A stretch of DNA of 64,000 bases from Brassica napus. Taxonomy: Eukaryota > Streptophyta > Magnoliopsida > Brassicales > Brassicaceae. Shown piece after piece: positions 46,237-56,027 of the stretch. The stretch spans positions 56,905,452-56,969,451 of the forward strand of contig NC_063447.1 of assembly GCF_020379485.1 (NCBI RefSeq), given 5' to 3'. Positions within the stretch are counted from its first letter, which is position 1. Every line of letters starts with the position of its first letter. Under the pieces are notes generated by a model. That model worked only from the letters and a program-made list of their open reading frames with translations. It was not told the origin of the DNA and searched no databases. The translations under genes were made by a program, and so were the position numbers.

Positions 46237-46830
46237 AGCACAATAAATCAGATTAGCAAGAACTGGTCTTAGGAAAATGGATCCAAGGAAAACGACATTC
46301 CGTTCACTGTTTGAACTCACGTGCATCAACAAGAGGGCATTTTGTCTAGTGGTATGATTCTCGCTTTGGGTGTGAGAGGTCCCGAGTTCTATTCTCGGTA
46401 TGCCCCCATTGACTTTTTTTTTTGTAGCAAATGTTTTGAATGCAGCTCAATTTATATAAAAAACTTTCTTATGCTTTTGGCAGATTTACAAATTTGCTTC
46501 AAACATACCATGGCTTTTAGAACTTTGATTTGTCTGTTTTCCGTCTTTATAATATTCACCAACCAGTTTATGCAAAGCAGTATATGCTAATATGCATAAT
46601 AAGCCAAATGAAGCCAGCCAGAGAAGAAGACAAAAGAGAGAGTATAGAGTAGAATTTCTACAAAAAGTTGCTTTGAAGTTACGTTACATCGGTAAAATTG
46701 TCGTTTATGGTGCAAATAAGTGTCGGTTACGATTCATGGAATCTTCAACAAAGGGCATCATTATTTAGACCATACAATGTTGAAAAGCTAAAGCTAAAGT
46801 AGACAAACACTACACAAATACTTTTTTGTA
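46237..46830. other. Region between the LINE and the UGT gene
   Basis: Contains the tRNA-Pro-like gene; otherwise AT-rich DNA with no clear TATA for the UGT gene. Confidence 0.35.
46335..46406 (+). tRNA. tRNA-Pro (UGG)-like gene, probably degenerate
   Basis: It has the tRNA-Pro layout with anticodon UGG in TTTGGGT and a T11 run soon after. However, the last acceptor pair is T-T, the anticodon stem has a G-U (GTGAGA instead of GCGAGA), and the T-loop is TTCTATT instead of TTCRANN. Box B is therefore weakened and expression is doubtful. It is a sister of the tRNA-Pro at 40551 and the relic at 40301. Confidence 0.7.
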
Positions 46831-48192
46831 ATGGTGCCGCCGGAGACAAGATCGCACATGATGGTGTTTCCTTTCCCAGCACAAGGCCACTTACTTCCTT
46901 TACTAGACTTAACTCACCAACTCTGTCTTCGTGGAGTCAACGTCTCCGTCATCATCACTCCCCAAAACCTCCAGTACCTTTCTCCTCTCCTCTCCGCTCA
47001 TCCCTCCTCCGTAACCTCCGTCGTCTTCCCTTTCCCTCCCCACCCTTCTCTCCCTCCCGGCGTCGAAAACGTTAAAGACCTCGGAAACTCCGGCAACCTC
47101 CCAATCATGTCCTCTCTTCGCCAGCTTCGCGACCCTATCACCCTCTGGTTCCGTTCTCACCAATCTCCCCCCGTTGCGCTCGTCTCCGACTTCTTCCTTG
47201 GATGGACACACGATCTCTGCCACCAGATCGGTATCCCTCGCTTCGCCTTCTTCTCCTCCGGCCCTTTCTTGGCTTCTGTTCTCCAGTTCTGTTTCGACCA
47301 TATCAAATCAAGAACGAAGGATCCGGTTCGTTTCTCGGATCTTCCCGGGGCTCCGGTGTTCGAGGAGGACCATCTTCCGTCGGTTTTCCGACGCTCGCTT
47401 CAGTCACCGTCGCGGGATCTTGAAACGGTCAAAGCTGAAAGCTCCATGAATTTTTTGAGCTACGGTTGCGTTTTCAACACGGCAGAGTGTTTGGAAGCCG
47501 AGTATGTGGAGTATGTGAAACAGAGAGTTGGTCACGACCGGGTTTTTGGAATTGGCCCGCTTTGTTTACTCGGGTTGGACCAGGTTGGGACGGTTAGATC
47601 CAGTTCTTGCCCGTTGCTGAGTTGGCTTGACGGGTGTCCGGAACGGTCAGTGCTGTACATATGTTTCGGAAGTCAAAAGGCGTTGACCAAGGAGCAGTGT
47701 GATGCTCTGGCGCTTGGGCTAGAGAAAAGCTTGACCCGGTTCGTATGGGTGGTTAAGAAAGATCCGGTAACCGAAGGTTTCGAGGAGCGGGTGGCTGGTC
47801 GGGGAGTGGTTGTTAGAGGGTGGGCTCCGCAGCTTGAGGTGTTGCGACACGTGGCGGTTGGAGGGTTTTTGAGCCACTGTGGATGGAACTCTGTGCTTGA
47901 AGGGCTAACGAGTGGAACCATGATATTGGGGTGGCCAATGGAGGCTGACCAGTTTGTGAACGCGAGGTTGCTGGTGGAGGATTTGGATGTGGCGGTTCGG
48001 GTTTGTGAAGGGGATGGAACAGTGCCTGACCCGGTTGAACTTGGCCGGGTTATAGGTGAAACAATGGGTGAGAGTGGACGTGAGCTTGGAGCTAGAGCGG
48101 AGGAGATGCGCAGGAAGCTAGTAGGATCAGTGACAGAAGGCAGCTCTTTTGCTGATTTAGAAAGACTGGTCAGAGAAGTTGCTCTTATTTAA
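46831..48192 (+). CDS. UDP-glycosyltransferase, UGT89A type (single exon, 453 aa)
   Basis: An intron-free family 1 glycosyltransferase of normal length. The N-terminal acceptor-binding half has the catalytic His (H20 in FPFPAQGHLLPLLDL) and the partner Asp in VALVSDFFLGW. The C-terminal half has the complete plant PSPG box at residues 331-374, from WAPQ through HCGWNSVLE to ADQ, which binds the UDP-sugar. The Gln at the end fits UDP-glucose as donor. It most resembles the protein I recall as Arabidopsis UGT89A2 (At5g03490); the UGT89 group glycosylates flavonols and benzoates. The acceptor cannot be read from sequence. It lies on another chromosome in Arabidopsis, so this copy seems to have moved into the block. 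Confidence 0.92.
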   Translation: MVPPETRSHMMVFPFPAQGHLLPLLDLTHQLCLRGVNVSVIITPQNLQYLSPLLSAHPSSVTSVVFPFPPHPSLPPGVENVKDLGNSGNLPIMSSLRQLRDPITLWFRSHQSPPVALVSDFFLGWTHDLCHQIGIPRFAFFSSGPFLASVLQFCFDHIKSRTKDPVRFSDLPGAPVFEEDHLPSVFRRSLQSPSRDLETVKAESSMNFLSYGCVFNTAECLEAEYVEYVKQRVGHDRVFGIGPLCLLGLDQVGTVRSSSCPLLSWLDGCPERSVLYICFGSQKALTKEQCDALALGLEKSLTRFVWVVKKDPVTEGFEERVAGRGVVVRGWAPQLEVLRHVAVGGFLSHCGWNSVLEGLTSGTMILGWPMEADQFVNARLLVEDLDVAVRVCEGDGTVPDPVELGRVIGETMGESGRELGARAEEMRRKLVGSVTEGSSFADLERLVREVALI

Positions 48193-48230
48193 GATTCGGT
48201 GCACAGAGAAAATAAATAAATTTCATTGTC

Positions 48231-48280
48231 AAGAAGCAAATGATCAAATATCCAAAAGAAGAAAAAGAAGCAAATGATCA
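48231..48280 (+). repeat. Micro-insert with 16-bp direct repeats
   Basis: AAGAAGCAAATGATCA at 48231-48246 and 48265-48280 flank 18 A-rich bases. This is the weakest of the micro-inserts because the whole area is A-rich. Confidence 0.45.
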
Positions 48281-48983
48281 TTTACCCAAGAAAAGAAGAA
48301 TAGTTTGTCTATTCATATATGTTCCATTATATTTCGGTCGGATCATAGTTTTTGTTACATATTTTTGCAGACATTACTGTCACATACCTTCACTTTGGTG
48401 TCAGATGATTGACAATTTGCACTAAACGTAGCTCTTCTTAAAATATTCTAACCACATAACATCACACACCCTGAATCAAAGCTGATTGTGAGGGTTGCCC
48501 AACACCCTGAATCAGAAAAAAAGATGTACCAAGAAGCAGTTAACAATCAACACACTTGGCATTATGACACAAGAGAACATATGAAAGCAAACAACACATA
48601 CAAACATTGTCGCACCAAGTCCTTTATACAGGCCCAAAAAATCCTTCTTCTCAGCATATGGTACGGAATATACCCTGGTAATAGATCGTATTTCTATGGG
48701 AAAGAACAAGCATAACCCATTCAGGTCACAGACAGACAAAGATACACTAATCAGATCAATAGAAGAATTAAAACATGTAGCAAGACGTGTCCTAACAAGA
48801 TCGAGAGGTTATGTAGCTGAAGCAGCTGTTAACCAGATTCCCTTTCCAAAAAGCTCTAACTCCTCAATTCTATTTAAATTTGGGTCAGTTTGATTCCAAT
48901 TGTTTTATATATCTATAAATACAAAAAAAAAAGGAATTTCACTCAGTTCAGGATCTCTAATTCTTTTTTAAGAAAAAAAATTT
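48281..48983. other. UGT 3' flank, nothing recognised
   Basis: Short frames on both strands but no domain, RNA gene or element ends. Confidence 0.35.
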
Positions 48984-50354
48984 TCAGCTACACGAAGTTT
49001 ACTCTAATATGGTGGAAACAATCCAATGTATGAAAATGTGTCAAACAACTAAACCACGTTTATGTTAATACATGCCACATATACAAAGTAAATGATTATA
49101 TGGTGACAACATCACAATTGAGTTTAATTTATTTTAAGCTAAGTTAATGGGTTAATTCGTAATATATTAAAATTAACTCTGATTTACTAAATTCGACCGA
49201 CCCAACTCCTTTACCCGACCCGTGTCAACTTAAGACTCTTGTTTGGACCCCAAATTCGAAATTAGGGTTCATAACAAAAAAAAAATTGATTTCAAAGAGA
49301 TGCAATGTTTTTATCTTCTCAGCTAAGAAGGAAATGCTTGCTTTTTTTACTGTTCTTTCTTGTAAACGGTCCCAACTAGTGCTGCACAAGAACCAAATTT
49401 GCAAATTCCATTTATTAACTCCATTGCAACGAAGATATTGGTACAAAGCCAAATGTATGTTATGTACATTAAGAGTTAGAAAGTCTAGCCAGAAAAAGAG
49501 AAGGAGCCTTCACATAACGCTTCTCTTAGAAGGTAAAATTTCATTTGGTCTGCAAAAAAAAAAAAGATATGTGAGCCAAGTGAAATGTCAAATTCTCATT
49601 GTCAAGAACTTGGTCCAACTTCTGAGAAAAGAATGTCAAACTACCTCTGTATTGCATCTATTTGAAATCCTTTTTTTGTTGGTTATGAACCCTAATTTTC
49701 GAATTGGGGATCCAAACAAGAGTCTTAAGTCGACACGGGTCGGATAAAGAAGTTGGGTCGGATCGAATTTAATAAATCGGATTTAACTTTAATATATTAC
49801 GGATTGACCCCATTAACTTAGCTTAAAAGCAATTAAATCCGATTGTGATGTTATCACCATATAATCATTTACTTTGTATATGTGGCATGCATTAACATAA
49901 ACGTGGTGTAGTTGTGAACACATTGTTATACATTGAATGGTTTCCACCAGTGTTTTTAAAACCGGACCGGAAGCTGAACCGGAAATATTTTGGATCACGG
50001 TTCAATATGGTTCGACCAGGTCAAACCTGGTTCAATAATAAGGTTTAATATTTTTTTAGTAAACATGATGCATAGTTAAAATATTAATCAATTTTGAACG
50101 TAAATTATTATAAATATAAATTAGTTTCTTGTTTATATGAATGATTTATAGATTTTTGATAGTTTTAGTGGTTTTTATTGGTTTAATAATTTTGAAATAT
50201 AATCCGGTTATGTGGCCGGTTCATGGTCGAACTAATTACTAGATCAACCCGACTATATAACCGATTCATGGTCGAACCCGGTCCAACCATCGGGTCGGTC
50301 CGGTTTTAAAAACACTGGTTTCCACCATATTAGAGTAAACTTCATGTAGCTGAC
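48984..50354. mobile_element. Long terminal-inverted-repeat element (MULE/foldback-like)
   Basis: 48984-49305 returns in inverted orientation at 49653-49947 plus 50318-50354. Shared blocks include TCAGCTACA.GAAGTTTACT at the outer end, ATATGGTGACAACATCACAA-like, CGACCCGTGTC and ATTAGGGTTCATAAC. Arms of about 320 bp enclose a loop of about 345 bp without a transposase. Arms this long with a small interior suit a non-autonomous Mutator-like or foldback element. The target duplication could not be placed with certainty. Confidence 0.8.
49948..50317. mobile_element. hAT MITE nested in the right arm
   Basis: 370 bp with inverted ends CAGTGTTTTTAAAACCGG on the left and the same on the minus strand at the right. 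The perfect 8-bp target duplication GTTTCCAC lies at 49940-49947 and 50318-50325. It splits the right arm of the surrounding long-inverted-repeat element, so it is younger. Confidence 0.93.
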
Positions 50355-50959
50355 ACTTTTTTCCTTCTTTTTTTATCTAAAACATGTACAATTTACCAGA
50401 AATTATGCGAAATGACTCAAATAAACAAAAGATAATTAAAATCAAACATTGTTTAAATTTTAAATTTTACATCTTAAAATTTAGAGTAGTTGAAAATATC
50501 TCCAAATATGACATTAACAAATGGAAATTTGTACTACTAAATCATAATTAAAGTATTAAAGAGAAAACATATGAAATCACAATCCTAGGAATTTAAGTTT
50601 TCACATCATGATTATAATTGAGTTTGGTTAAATTTAGTTCGGTTCTCATTAGATTCACATCTTTCCAGTAAAAAAATTTGGACTAAATTACAAATTTTTT
50701 GTTCGTTTGATTGTTGGATCTGGATAAAATACCTAGGACTAGGGGGATTAAAACCAATTGCATGGATTTTACAAAAATAAAAACAACAATCACCATCTTC
50801 GCCTACATATCAATATATGTTATTTACATCACAGCAGAGAAAAGACACACAGACCAAATAAATATACTAACTTCAAACTTGTAGTCTCATTCCACTTGTA
50901 AGTAAGAATAAGGCACGTGCGTATACTCTTATACATAGACAGCCGTTTAACTTCATTTT

Positions 50960-52066
50960 TCAAGCTCCTGGAAATGACAATCTATGTGGTTTCACAGCTC
51001 CAGGAAACGGAGCTTTAGCTGAAACTGATGATAATGACACTCTTCTCTTCACCGGTGAAATTGATTTAGTCTCACTCTCGCAACAAACCGTCTTTAAACT
51101 CTTCCGTTTCTTAGGAGTCAAAGAGTATCTTACTTCCCAAGGCCGAGCAGCAATCCAACGCTCTTTCCAGCTCCATCCCCAGTTAGTATTCCCCAGCTCA
51201 TAACCACCTAGCCACTGAGTCTTACCATCAGCTTTCCACTGTTAAAAGCTCAGTGTTACTTCTTCACCATAGCAAGTCAGCAAACAAGGAAAAGAAAAAA
51301 TGTTTTTATATATATACCTAATGAGAGAAAGCATAAGCCAAAGCTCTTTCTCGTTTGATCATAGCTTCTTCTCTTTGATGTATCCTTTCTAAGATTTCAT
51401 CTTTGGTCACTGTCCCACCGTTCCATTCAACCTGCATTTGTATCTCTTTGATGATGTTCTTTTGTCTAAAGATGGTCAAACTCAGCTCTAGATAGTTTCA
51501 TACCTCAATATCATGAAGCTTGGCCTCAAGCTTCTGCTGATTCTCTAATCTTTTATGAATCAGTCGGCCTTCCATGACCATGCCAACCCGGCGAGCCTTA
51601 ATCTGAGACTGTATATTACTCCATGAGTGAAGATACTTCAATGTAACTGCTGCTTGCTTCTTCACTGGTTGTTTTTCAGTTAACAGCTTTGCTCTTGCTA
51701 TTCCTTTTAGTCGCTGTAACATTTTCCTAGCCTGTGTGAGAAAAAAATAACAAAAACTATGAAGCTGGTTATTATAAATGAACACAGAATGTATAAACTC
51801 TAGTCAATGCACCTTATAGGCTTTAAAAGCAGTCTGGATTCGAGTTGCAGCCCGATCCTCGCTAAGAAAAACTAGTGATGCAGAACGTGTAACATTCTTC
51901 TTGGATACTTTTGGTTTTATAAACCCCTGTCACAAAGAAGGACACTGCTTGTAATCTGCAATGATGATCACACCAATGTAAAACAACATACCTTCTCACT
52001 CTTTCTGCTTGTTTGTTTCCCTTTCTTGGAACCAATTATTGCTTTGAAAAAATTCCCACAACCCAT
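50960..52066 (-). pseudogene. IQD9: IQ67-domain protein, IQD9 type (5 exons) with an in-frame stop at the end of exon 4
   Basis: Exons 52066-51992, 51926-51813, 51731-51504, 51431-51318 and 51238-50960, all with GT-AG borders, would encode 269 residues. MGCGNFFKAIIGSKKGKQ starts the protein. The calmodulin-binding IQ67 domain spans exons 2-3 (SEDRAATRIQTAFKAYK-ARKMLQRLKGIARAK). Exons 4-5 carry EEAMIKRERALAYAFSH and WKADGKTQWLGGYELGNTNW, then a Lys/Arg-rich tail ending RRLSFPGA. The last codon of exon 4 is TAG (51318-51320), where family members have Gln (AYAFSHQ-WK), one base from CAG. Exon 5 is otherwise intact, so the change looks recent. The shortened product would be 176 residues with the IQ67 domain but no conserved C-terminus. 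By position it is At2g33990. Confidence 0.82.
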
Positions 52067-53273
52067 CTCAGACTCTTGTCACTTGTCACCAAAACACCTT
52101 GTATGCATGCAAAATGCCTTCAACCCTGAGATGGAAGAGAAACATTCTGGCTGAAATGATGAAGGATCTAGTAAAGACAATTACCAGTAGTATTCTTGTA
52201 ACTACACAAGTGTACAGTAAATTGCATATGCCTCTTAAAAAATCTACTAACTCAAAGAGAAACTCTTGTGTGCATACACTCACAAAAAAGTTGAACCTTA
52301 CTGCAACTACTAGAGTGGGTTATTGAAGTCATTATTCATACACAAGTACCCAATAGAAAATTCAGTTCAGCTGGAAAAGAGGGAGGGTTAGGTGAAGTAA
52401 CATGAAACCAAACCACAAACCCTTATGTGAAAAAAGATTCCCAATGGTATGAGAGAAAGTAAAATCGAATAAAGGATCGAAATAAACTGAAGAATTCTCT
52501 AATCCAAATTAACCATTCTCAATATCCAATCTACAAAACATTAACCAGCACGGACATTCCACTTTTTCAGCTAAAAATAGATGGATAGATACCTAGAAAG
52601 AAGGTCGTGAAGAAACTGAAAGCTGGTATTGGCAGTGAACTTGAAGAAGATTGAAACAGAGAGAGGAAAAAAAACAGAACAGAGGTTTTGTGGACTGAAG
52701 GATTAGAAGGTTTTTTCTTTTCCTCGGTGTCTAGCTGTAGTAAGGAAGAAGTAAAGAGTTATAAAAGGGAAATCATTACGGCTGGAAAAGATTATAATTA
52801 GGCTGGGAATCAAAATTATAATGAGTGATTGTTGCTAAATCAAAATGTCAGTGTGTCACACCAACCAACAGTCTTAAGAAAATTAATACTACTAACTAGG
52901 GTATAAGATCTGTCAGGTTGGACTGTGGTTTATCACGTTGTCTTACCGTCTCTTTAAAGCTACCAAAAGGTCAAAACCATATTGTCACGAAGAGTTCATA
53001 AAGTACATTCATGATACTATTTCAAATTTCCGTGACTCGTAAGTACATCTCTAAACTTAGAAGTTGAAAGAAGTGACATTAATCACCAGATACCAAATGT
53101 GGAGAACTTTGAAAACTTAAAGCAAACATCAAGAATCGAACTAGGGGCCACAAACTTGAAATATATTACATTTGGTATCAAATAGTTTCTCAAAGTGGTT
53201 GTTCTGATTACCAGAAAAAAATGATTAACAAGAAAAGAAATGGTTAGCAGACTCCTTTAACTTTGGCCGAGGG
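52067..53273. other. 5' leader and promoter region of the IQD9-like gene
   Basis: A pyrimidine-rich (on the minus strand) leader probably includes a 5' UTR intron (around 52090-52640). Beyond that the DNA is AT-rich without a gene. Confidence 0.35.
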
Positions 53274-53281
53274 GTGTGAAG

Positions 53282-54056
53282 TAGAAATGGCGAACAGGTT
53301 GTCCCGTCCCATCTCGTCCCGGACTGCAGCGGGATTGTCTTCAAGCGGATCACGACGGGTCAGGTCCGCGCGGGCTGCAGTCTTCGGAATAGCTGCCCAA
53401 ACCGTCCTGCTATATGTACAAGCCTTTGTGGGTCGACCTGCGGGCAACATAACGCTTTAGGTCACTCTGGAACATGTCGTCGATTGAACTGGACATGATT
53501 TATCACTAATTGATTTGCTTATTTGTTATTCAAAACAATAGTTGTAGTTACTTTTGTTACACAATTGCATAAAATATTTTTCATTAGCTTATAATTCATA
53601 AGTTCATAACCAATGCTTTAGTTTGATGAATCCATAAATTAAATAAAATCAAACACCAAATCAAAGATGTCAATCCCAAAGTAAATAAAAAAGAGAACCC
53701 CAAATCAAAACATCGCCGGAGCTCAAATCGTCATCGTTGGAGCTCGAATCATCATTGCAATTGTTGGAGCTTGAATTGTCATCGCTGGAGCCTTTCATTT
53801 TTCTCGGGGGAAGTCACACGAATCACCTTCTTCTCATTCTCTCTCTTATTTTTTCATGTAAAACAAAAAATGTAGAGAAAAAGACGCGGGTCCTTGTAAT
53901 CCCGCATGGTTTTCTTCGGTCCATCCCAATCCAATCCCGCAATAACCCATCCCGTGAGACCCACTAATTTGCGAGCCTAAAAAACTGGCCCAATACTGCC
54001 CTGCGATAATCTTTACGGGTCAGACCTGCGGTACAAGTTCATGATTCCCATCTCTA
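53282..54056. mobile_element. hAT-like element with perfect 8-bp target duplication
   Basis: GTGTGAAG occurs at 53274-53281 and 54057-54064. The ends TAGAAATGGCGAACAGG and, on the minus strand, TAGAGATGGGAATCATG are alike. Both subterminal regions are GC-richer, with GGGTC/GACCC and CGGG/CCCG motifs in opposite directions; the centre is AT-rich. There is no transposase. 775 bp. Confidence 0.88.
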
Positions 54057-55035
54057 GTGTGAAGTCTCCAAAGGCAGTTGATTTGAACTACTAGTTTTGT
54101 AACCATCTACTGCAGACAAGATACAAAATTAGTTAGTGAAGCGTTTTAAGGAAGATTATGAAAATGTCCAGATAGTTAAAAGAAAATTTATGTGGACACT
54201 CAGCAGCTCATCCATCACATCTGTGGTTTGTACCTAATTGGCTAATTCTAGTGAAGGTTGTTATATTGCTTGAGTTTAGGTCATATATACATATGCTATA
54301 TTGGGTTGTTAAGACGGGCTTTTTCTACACAGCCCAGTCCAGCCTGTTGGACAAAACTGAAGATGTTGATGATTCTTTGGGATCTTTGATGTGATTATGG
54401 TTCTTTTAGATTTTCCAATTGTTTTATAATTTTCTTTAAATAAAAACATAATTAAATCGTTGGTTTTCTTTTATATTTAAGTTAAGTTGTTGTTTTATAT
54501 AAAAATTCTATAGGATAGCCTTTTTAGTTTATTTTCACAAAAATAGATCTCAAAGAGGAAAATGACTAAAAAATTTTTATTAAAGGATAAATATATATTT
54601 ATATTCTTGGGTTAACTAATCTAGACTTAGGTTTTAAAGTTAAAATTGAGGGTGGGGTTCCAAATTTAAAAAATAAAAATAAAAATAAAAATTTTTAAAA
54701 TAAAAAAGAACTATTTTAGTCATTTTATTTTTTGAAAACTATTTTAGTGACAAAAACTTAAAATAGGCTATTTAAGAGAATTGCCCTAAAAAGTATTGTA
54801 AATTGTTTAAAATTTAAACCTAATTGGGAAACACTAAACAAGGTGACCAATGAATAGTTAAGAAAACATGTCATTTGGATAAACTATTAGGAAATTATGT
54901 TGGTTGCATCCTTCACAAATATCAAGGGAATTTCACCCTCACCTCTTATTTTTATTATCAGTTGTTTGAAATATATTACTTTGAGAATGAGAAACCAAAG
55001 AGCTAAACAAACTCTTGTCATAGAACTCAACTTCT

Positions 55036-55085
55036 AAACAACAGTGAATTTTGTGTTCAAAAAAAAAAAAAAACAACAGTGAATT
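55036..55085 (+). repeat. Micro-insert with 15-bp direct repeats
   Basis: AAACAACAGTGAATT at 55036-55050 and 55071-55085 flank 20 bases, TTGTGTTC plus a run of A. This is the clearest retroposon-tail-only insertion in the window. Confidence 0.7.
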
Positions 55086-55460
55086 CAACCTTATTATTTC
55101 TCAAGCTTTCTAAATTATTCAAACATTTCTTAAACATATATGATAGGGGGCAGAAACACCAAACTAACCATCTAAAACAACTAGTATTGATTTTCTTTAA
55201 TCTTTATGTCTTTTCACACATAAATAGTAGACCATTTAGCGTTTTTTTTCTACAACTTGTTTGTATAATATTTTTATTTATATACAAAAATTCACAGATT
55301 CCCACAAGCAGCAAATTAAAAGTAAACTAATCCTACTTGTGGTGTATCGATTCAAATCAGCCCTTCTCTTTTATGTTAATATAATCAAATTCATCACTGG
55401 TGATTGTATTTCAACTCTTAATCAAAATATATTCAAAGAGAATGTCAACTCTCAATGATC

Positions 55461-55470
55461 TATATATAAA
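55461..55470 (+). promoter_or_regulatory. TATA box of the RING gene
   Basis: TATATATAAA lies about 75 bases before the start codon, a suitable spacing for a leader of about 40-45 bases. Confidence 0.6.
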
Positions 55471-55540
55471 AAGGGTACATGTATTTGTTATTTTTGTATC
55501 ATTATTAACCTTTGAGAGCCATTTTTTATAGAACAAAGAG

Positions 55541-56002
55541 ATGAGTTTCAACGACCCTTCGTTAAACTCCATCATCCTTTGGTTCGCCGCCGTAACGTCT
55601 CTCTTGACTATCTTCGTTATCTTCACCCTCCTCGTTATTTGTTTGATCAAACGCCGTAGGTTTGTGGATGTATCACCGGAAACAGAAGACGACCACCGCC
55701 ACCGCAGAAGAGAACCACAAGGCCAAGGGGTTAGCGCTTCTGTGATTGCTGCCTTCCCGACATTTTCTTACAAACTGGACAACAACGATCTCGAGGGCAA
55801 CAGTCAGGAGATAGAGTGTCCGGTTTGCTTAGGGTTAATCGCCAAGAATGCTGTAATTAAGGTTTTACCAAATTGTAAGCACATGTTTGATGTGGAATGT
55901 ATTGCTAGGTGGCTTGAATCGCACACAACTTGCCCTGTGTGTCGTACAATGGCTGAGCCGATGGCTAGCACTGGGGACAAGGTTTTAGAAAGTATAGAAT
56001 AG
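55541..56002 (+). CDS. ATL-type membrane RING-finger E3 ubiquitin ligase (single exon, 153 aa)
   Basis: An intron-free gene with the ATL layout. It has an N-terminal hydrophobic segment (about residues 10-36, SIILWFAAVTSLLTIFVIFT...) followed by KRRR, and a variant GLD region before FPTF (VSASVIAAFPTFSYKL). The RING near residues 92-134 reads CPVCLGLIAKNAVIKVLPNC, then KHMFDVEC and IARWLESHTTCPVCR. The position usually held by the second zinc-binding His (HxFH) is Asp (HMFD), so the RING is not a textbook RING-H2, although Asp can bind zinc. It should recruit E2 enzymes at a membrane; targets are unknown. It corresponds to At2g34000 beside IQD9. An LTR element sits 25 bases after the stop codon. 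Confidence 0.88.
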   Translation: MSFNDPSLNSIILWFAAVTSLLTIFVIFTLLVICLIKRRRFVDVSPETEDDHRHRRREPQGQGVSASVIAAFPTFSYKLDNNDLEGNSQEIECPVCLGLIAKNAVIKVLPNCKHMFDVECIARWLESHTTCPVCRTMAEPMASTGDKVLESIE

Positions 56003-56027
56003 TTGATGGTTAATTTATATATATGTC

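Larger units (their letters stand above)
54065..55540. other. Intergenic DNA upstream of the RING gene
   Basis: AT-rich, no gene; one micro-insert at 55036-55085. The proximal part holds the promoter of the RING gene. Confidence 0.4.

Noticed and set aside
46909..47301. 130-codon minus-strand frame
   Set aside because: Antisense shadow of the UGT gene, caused by its C-rich codons.
48512..48739. Minus-strand frame with IEIRSITRVYSVPYAEKKDF
   Set aside because: No family recognised, no introns or partner exons found, and an opposite-strand frame is equally open.
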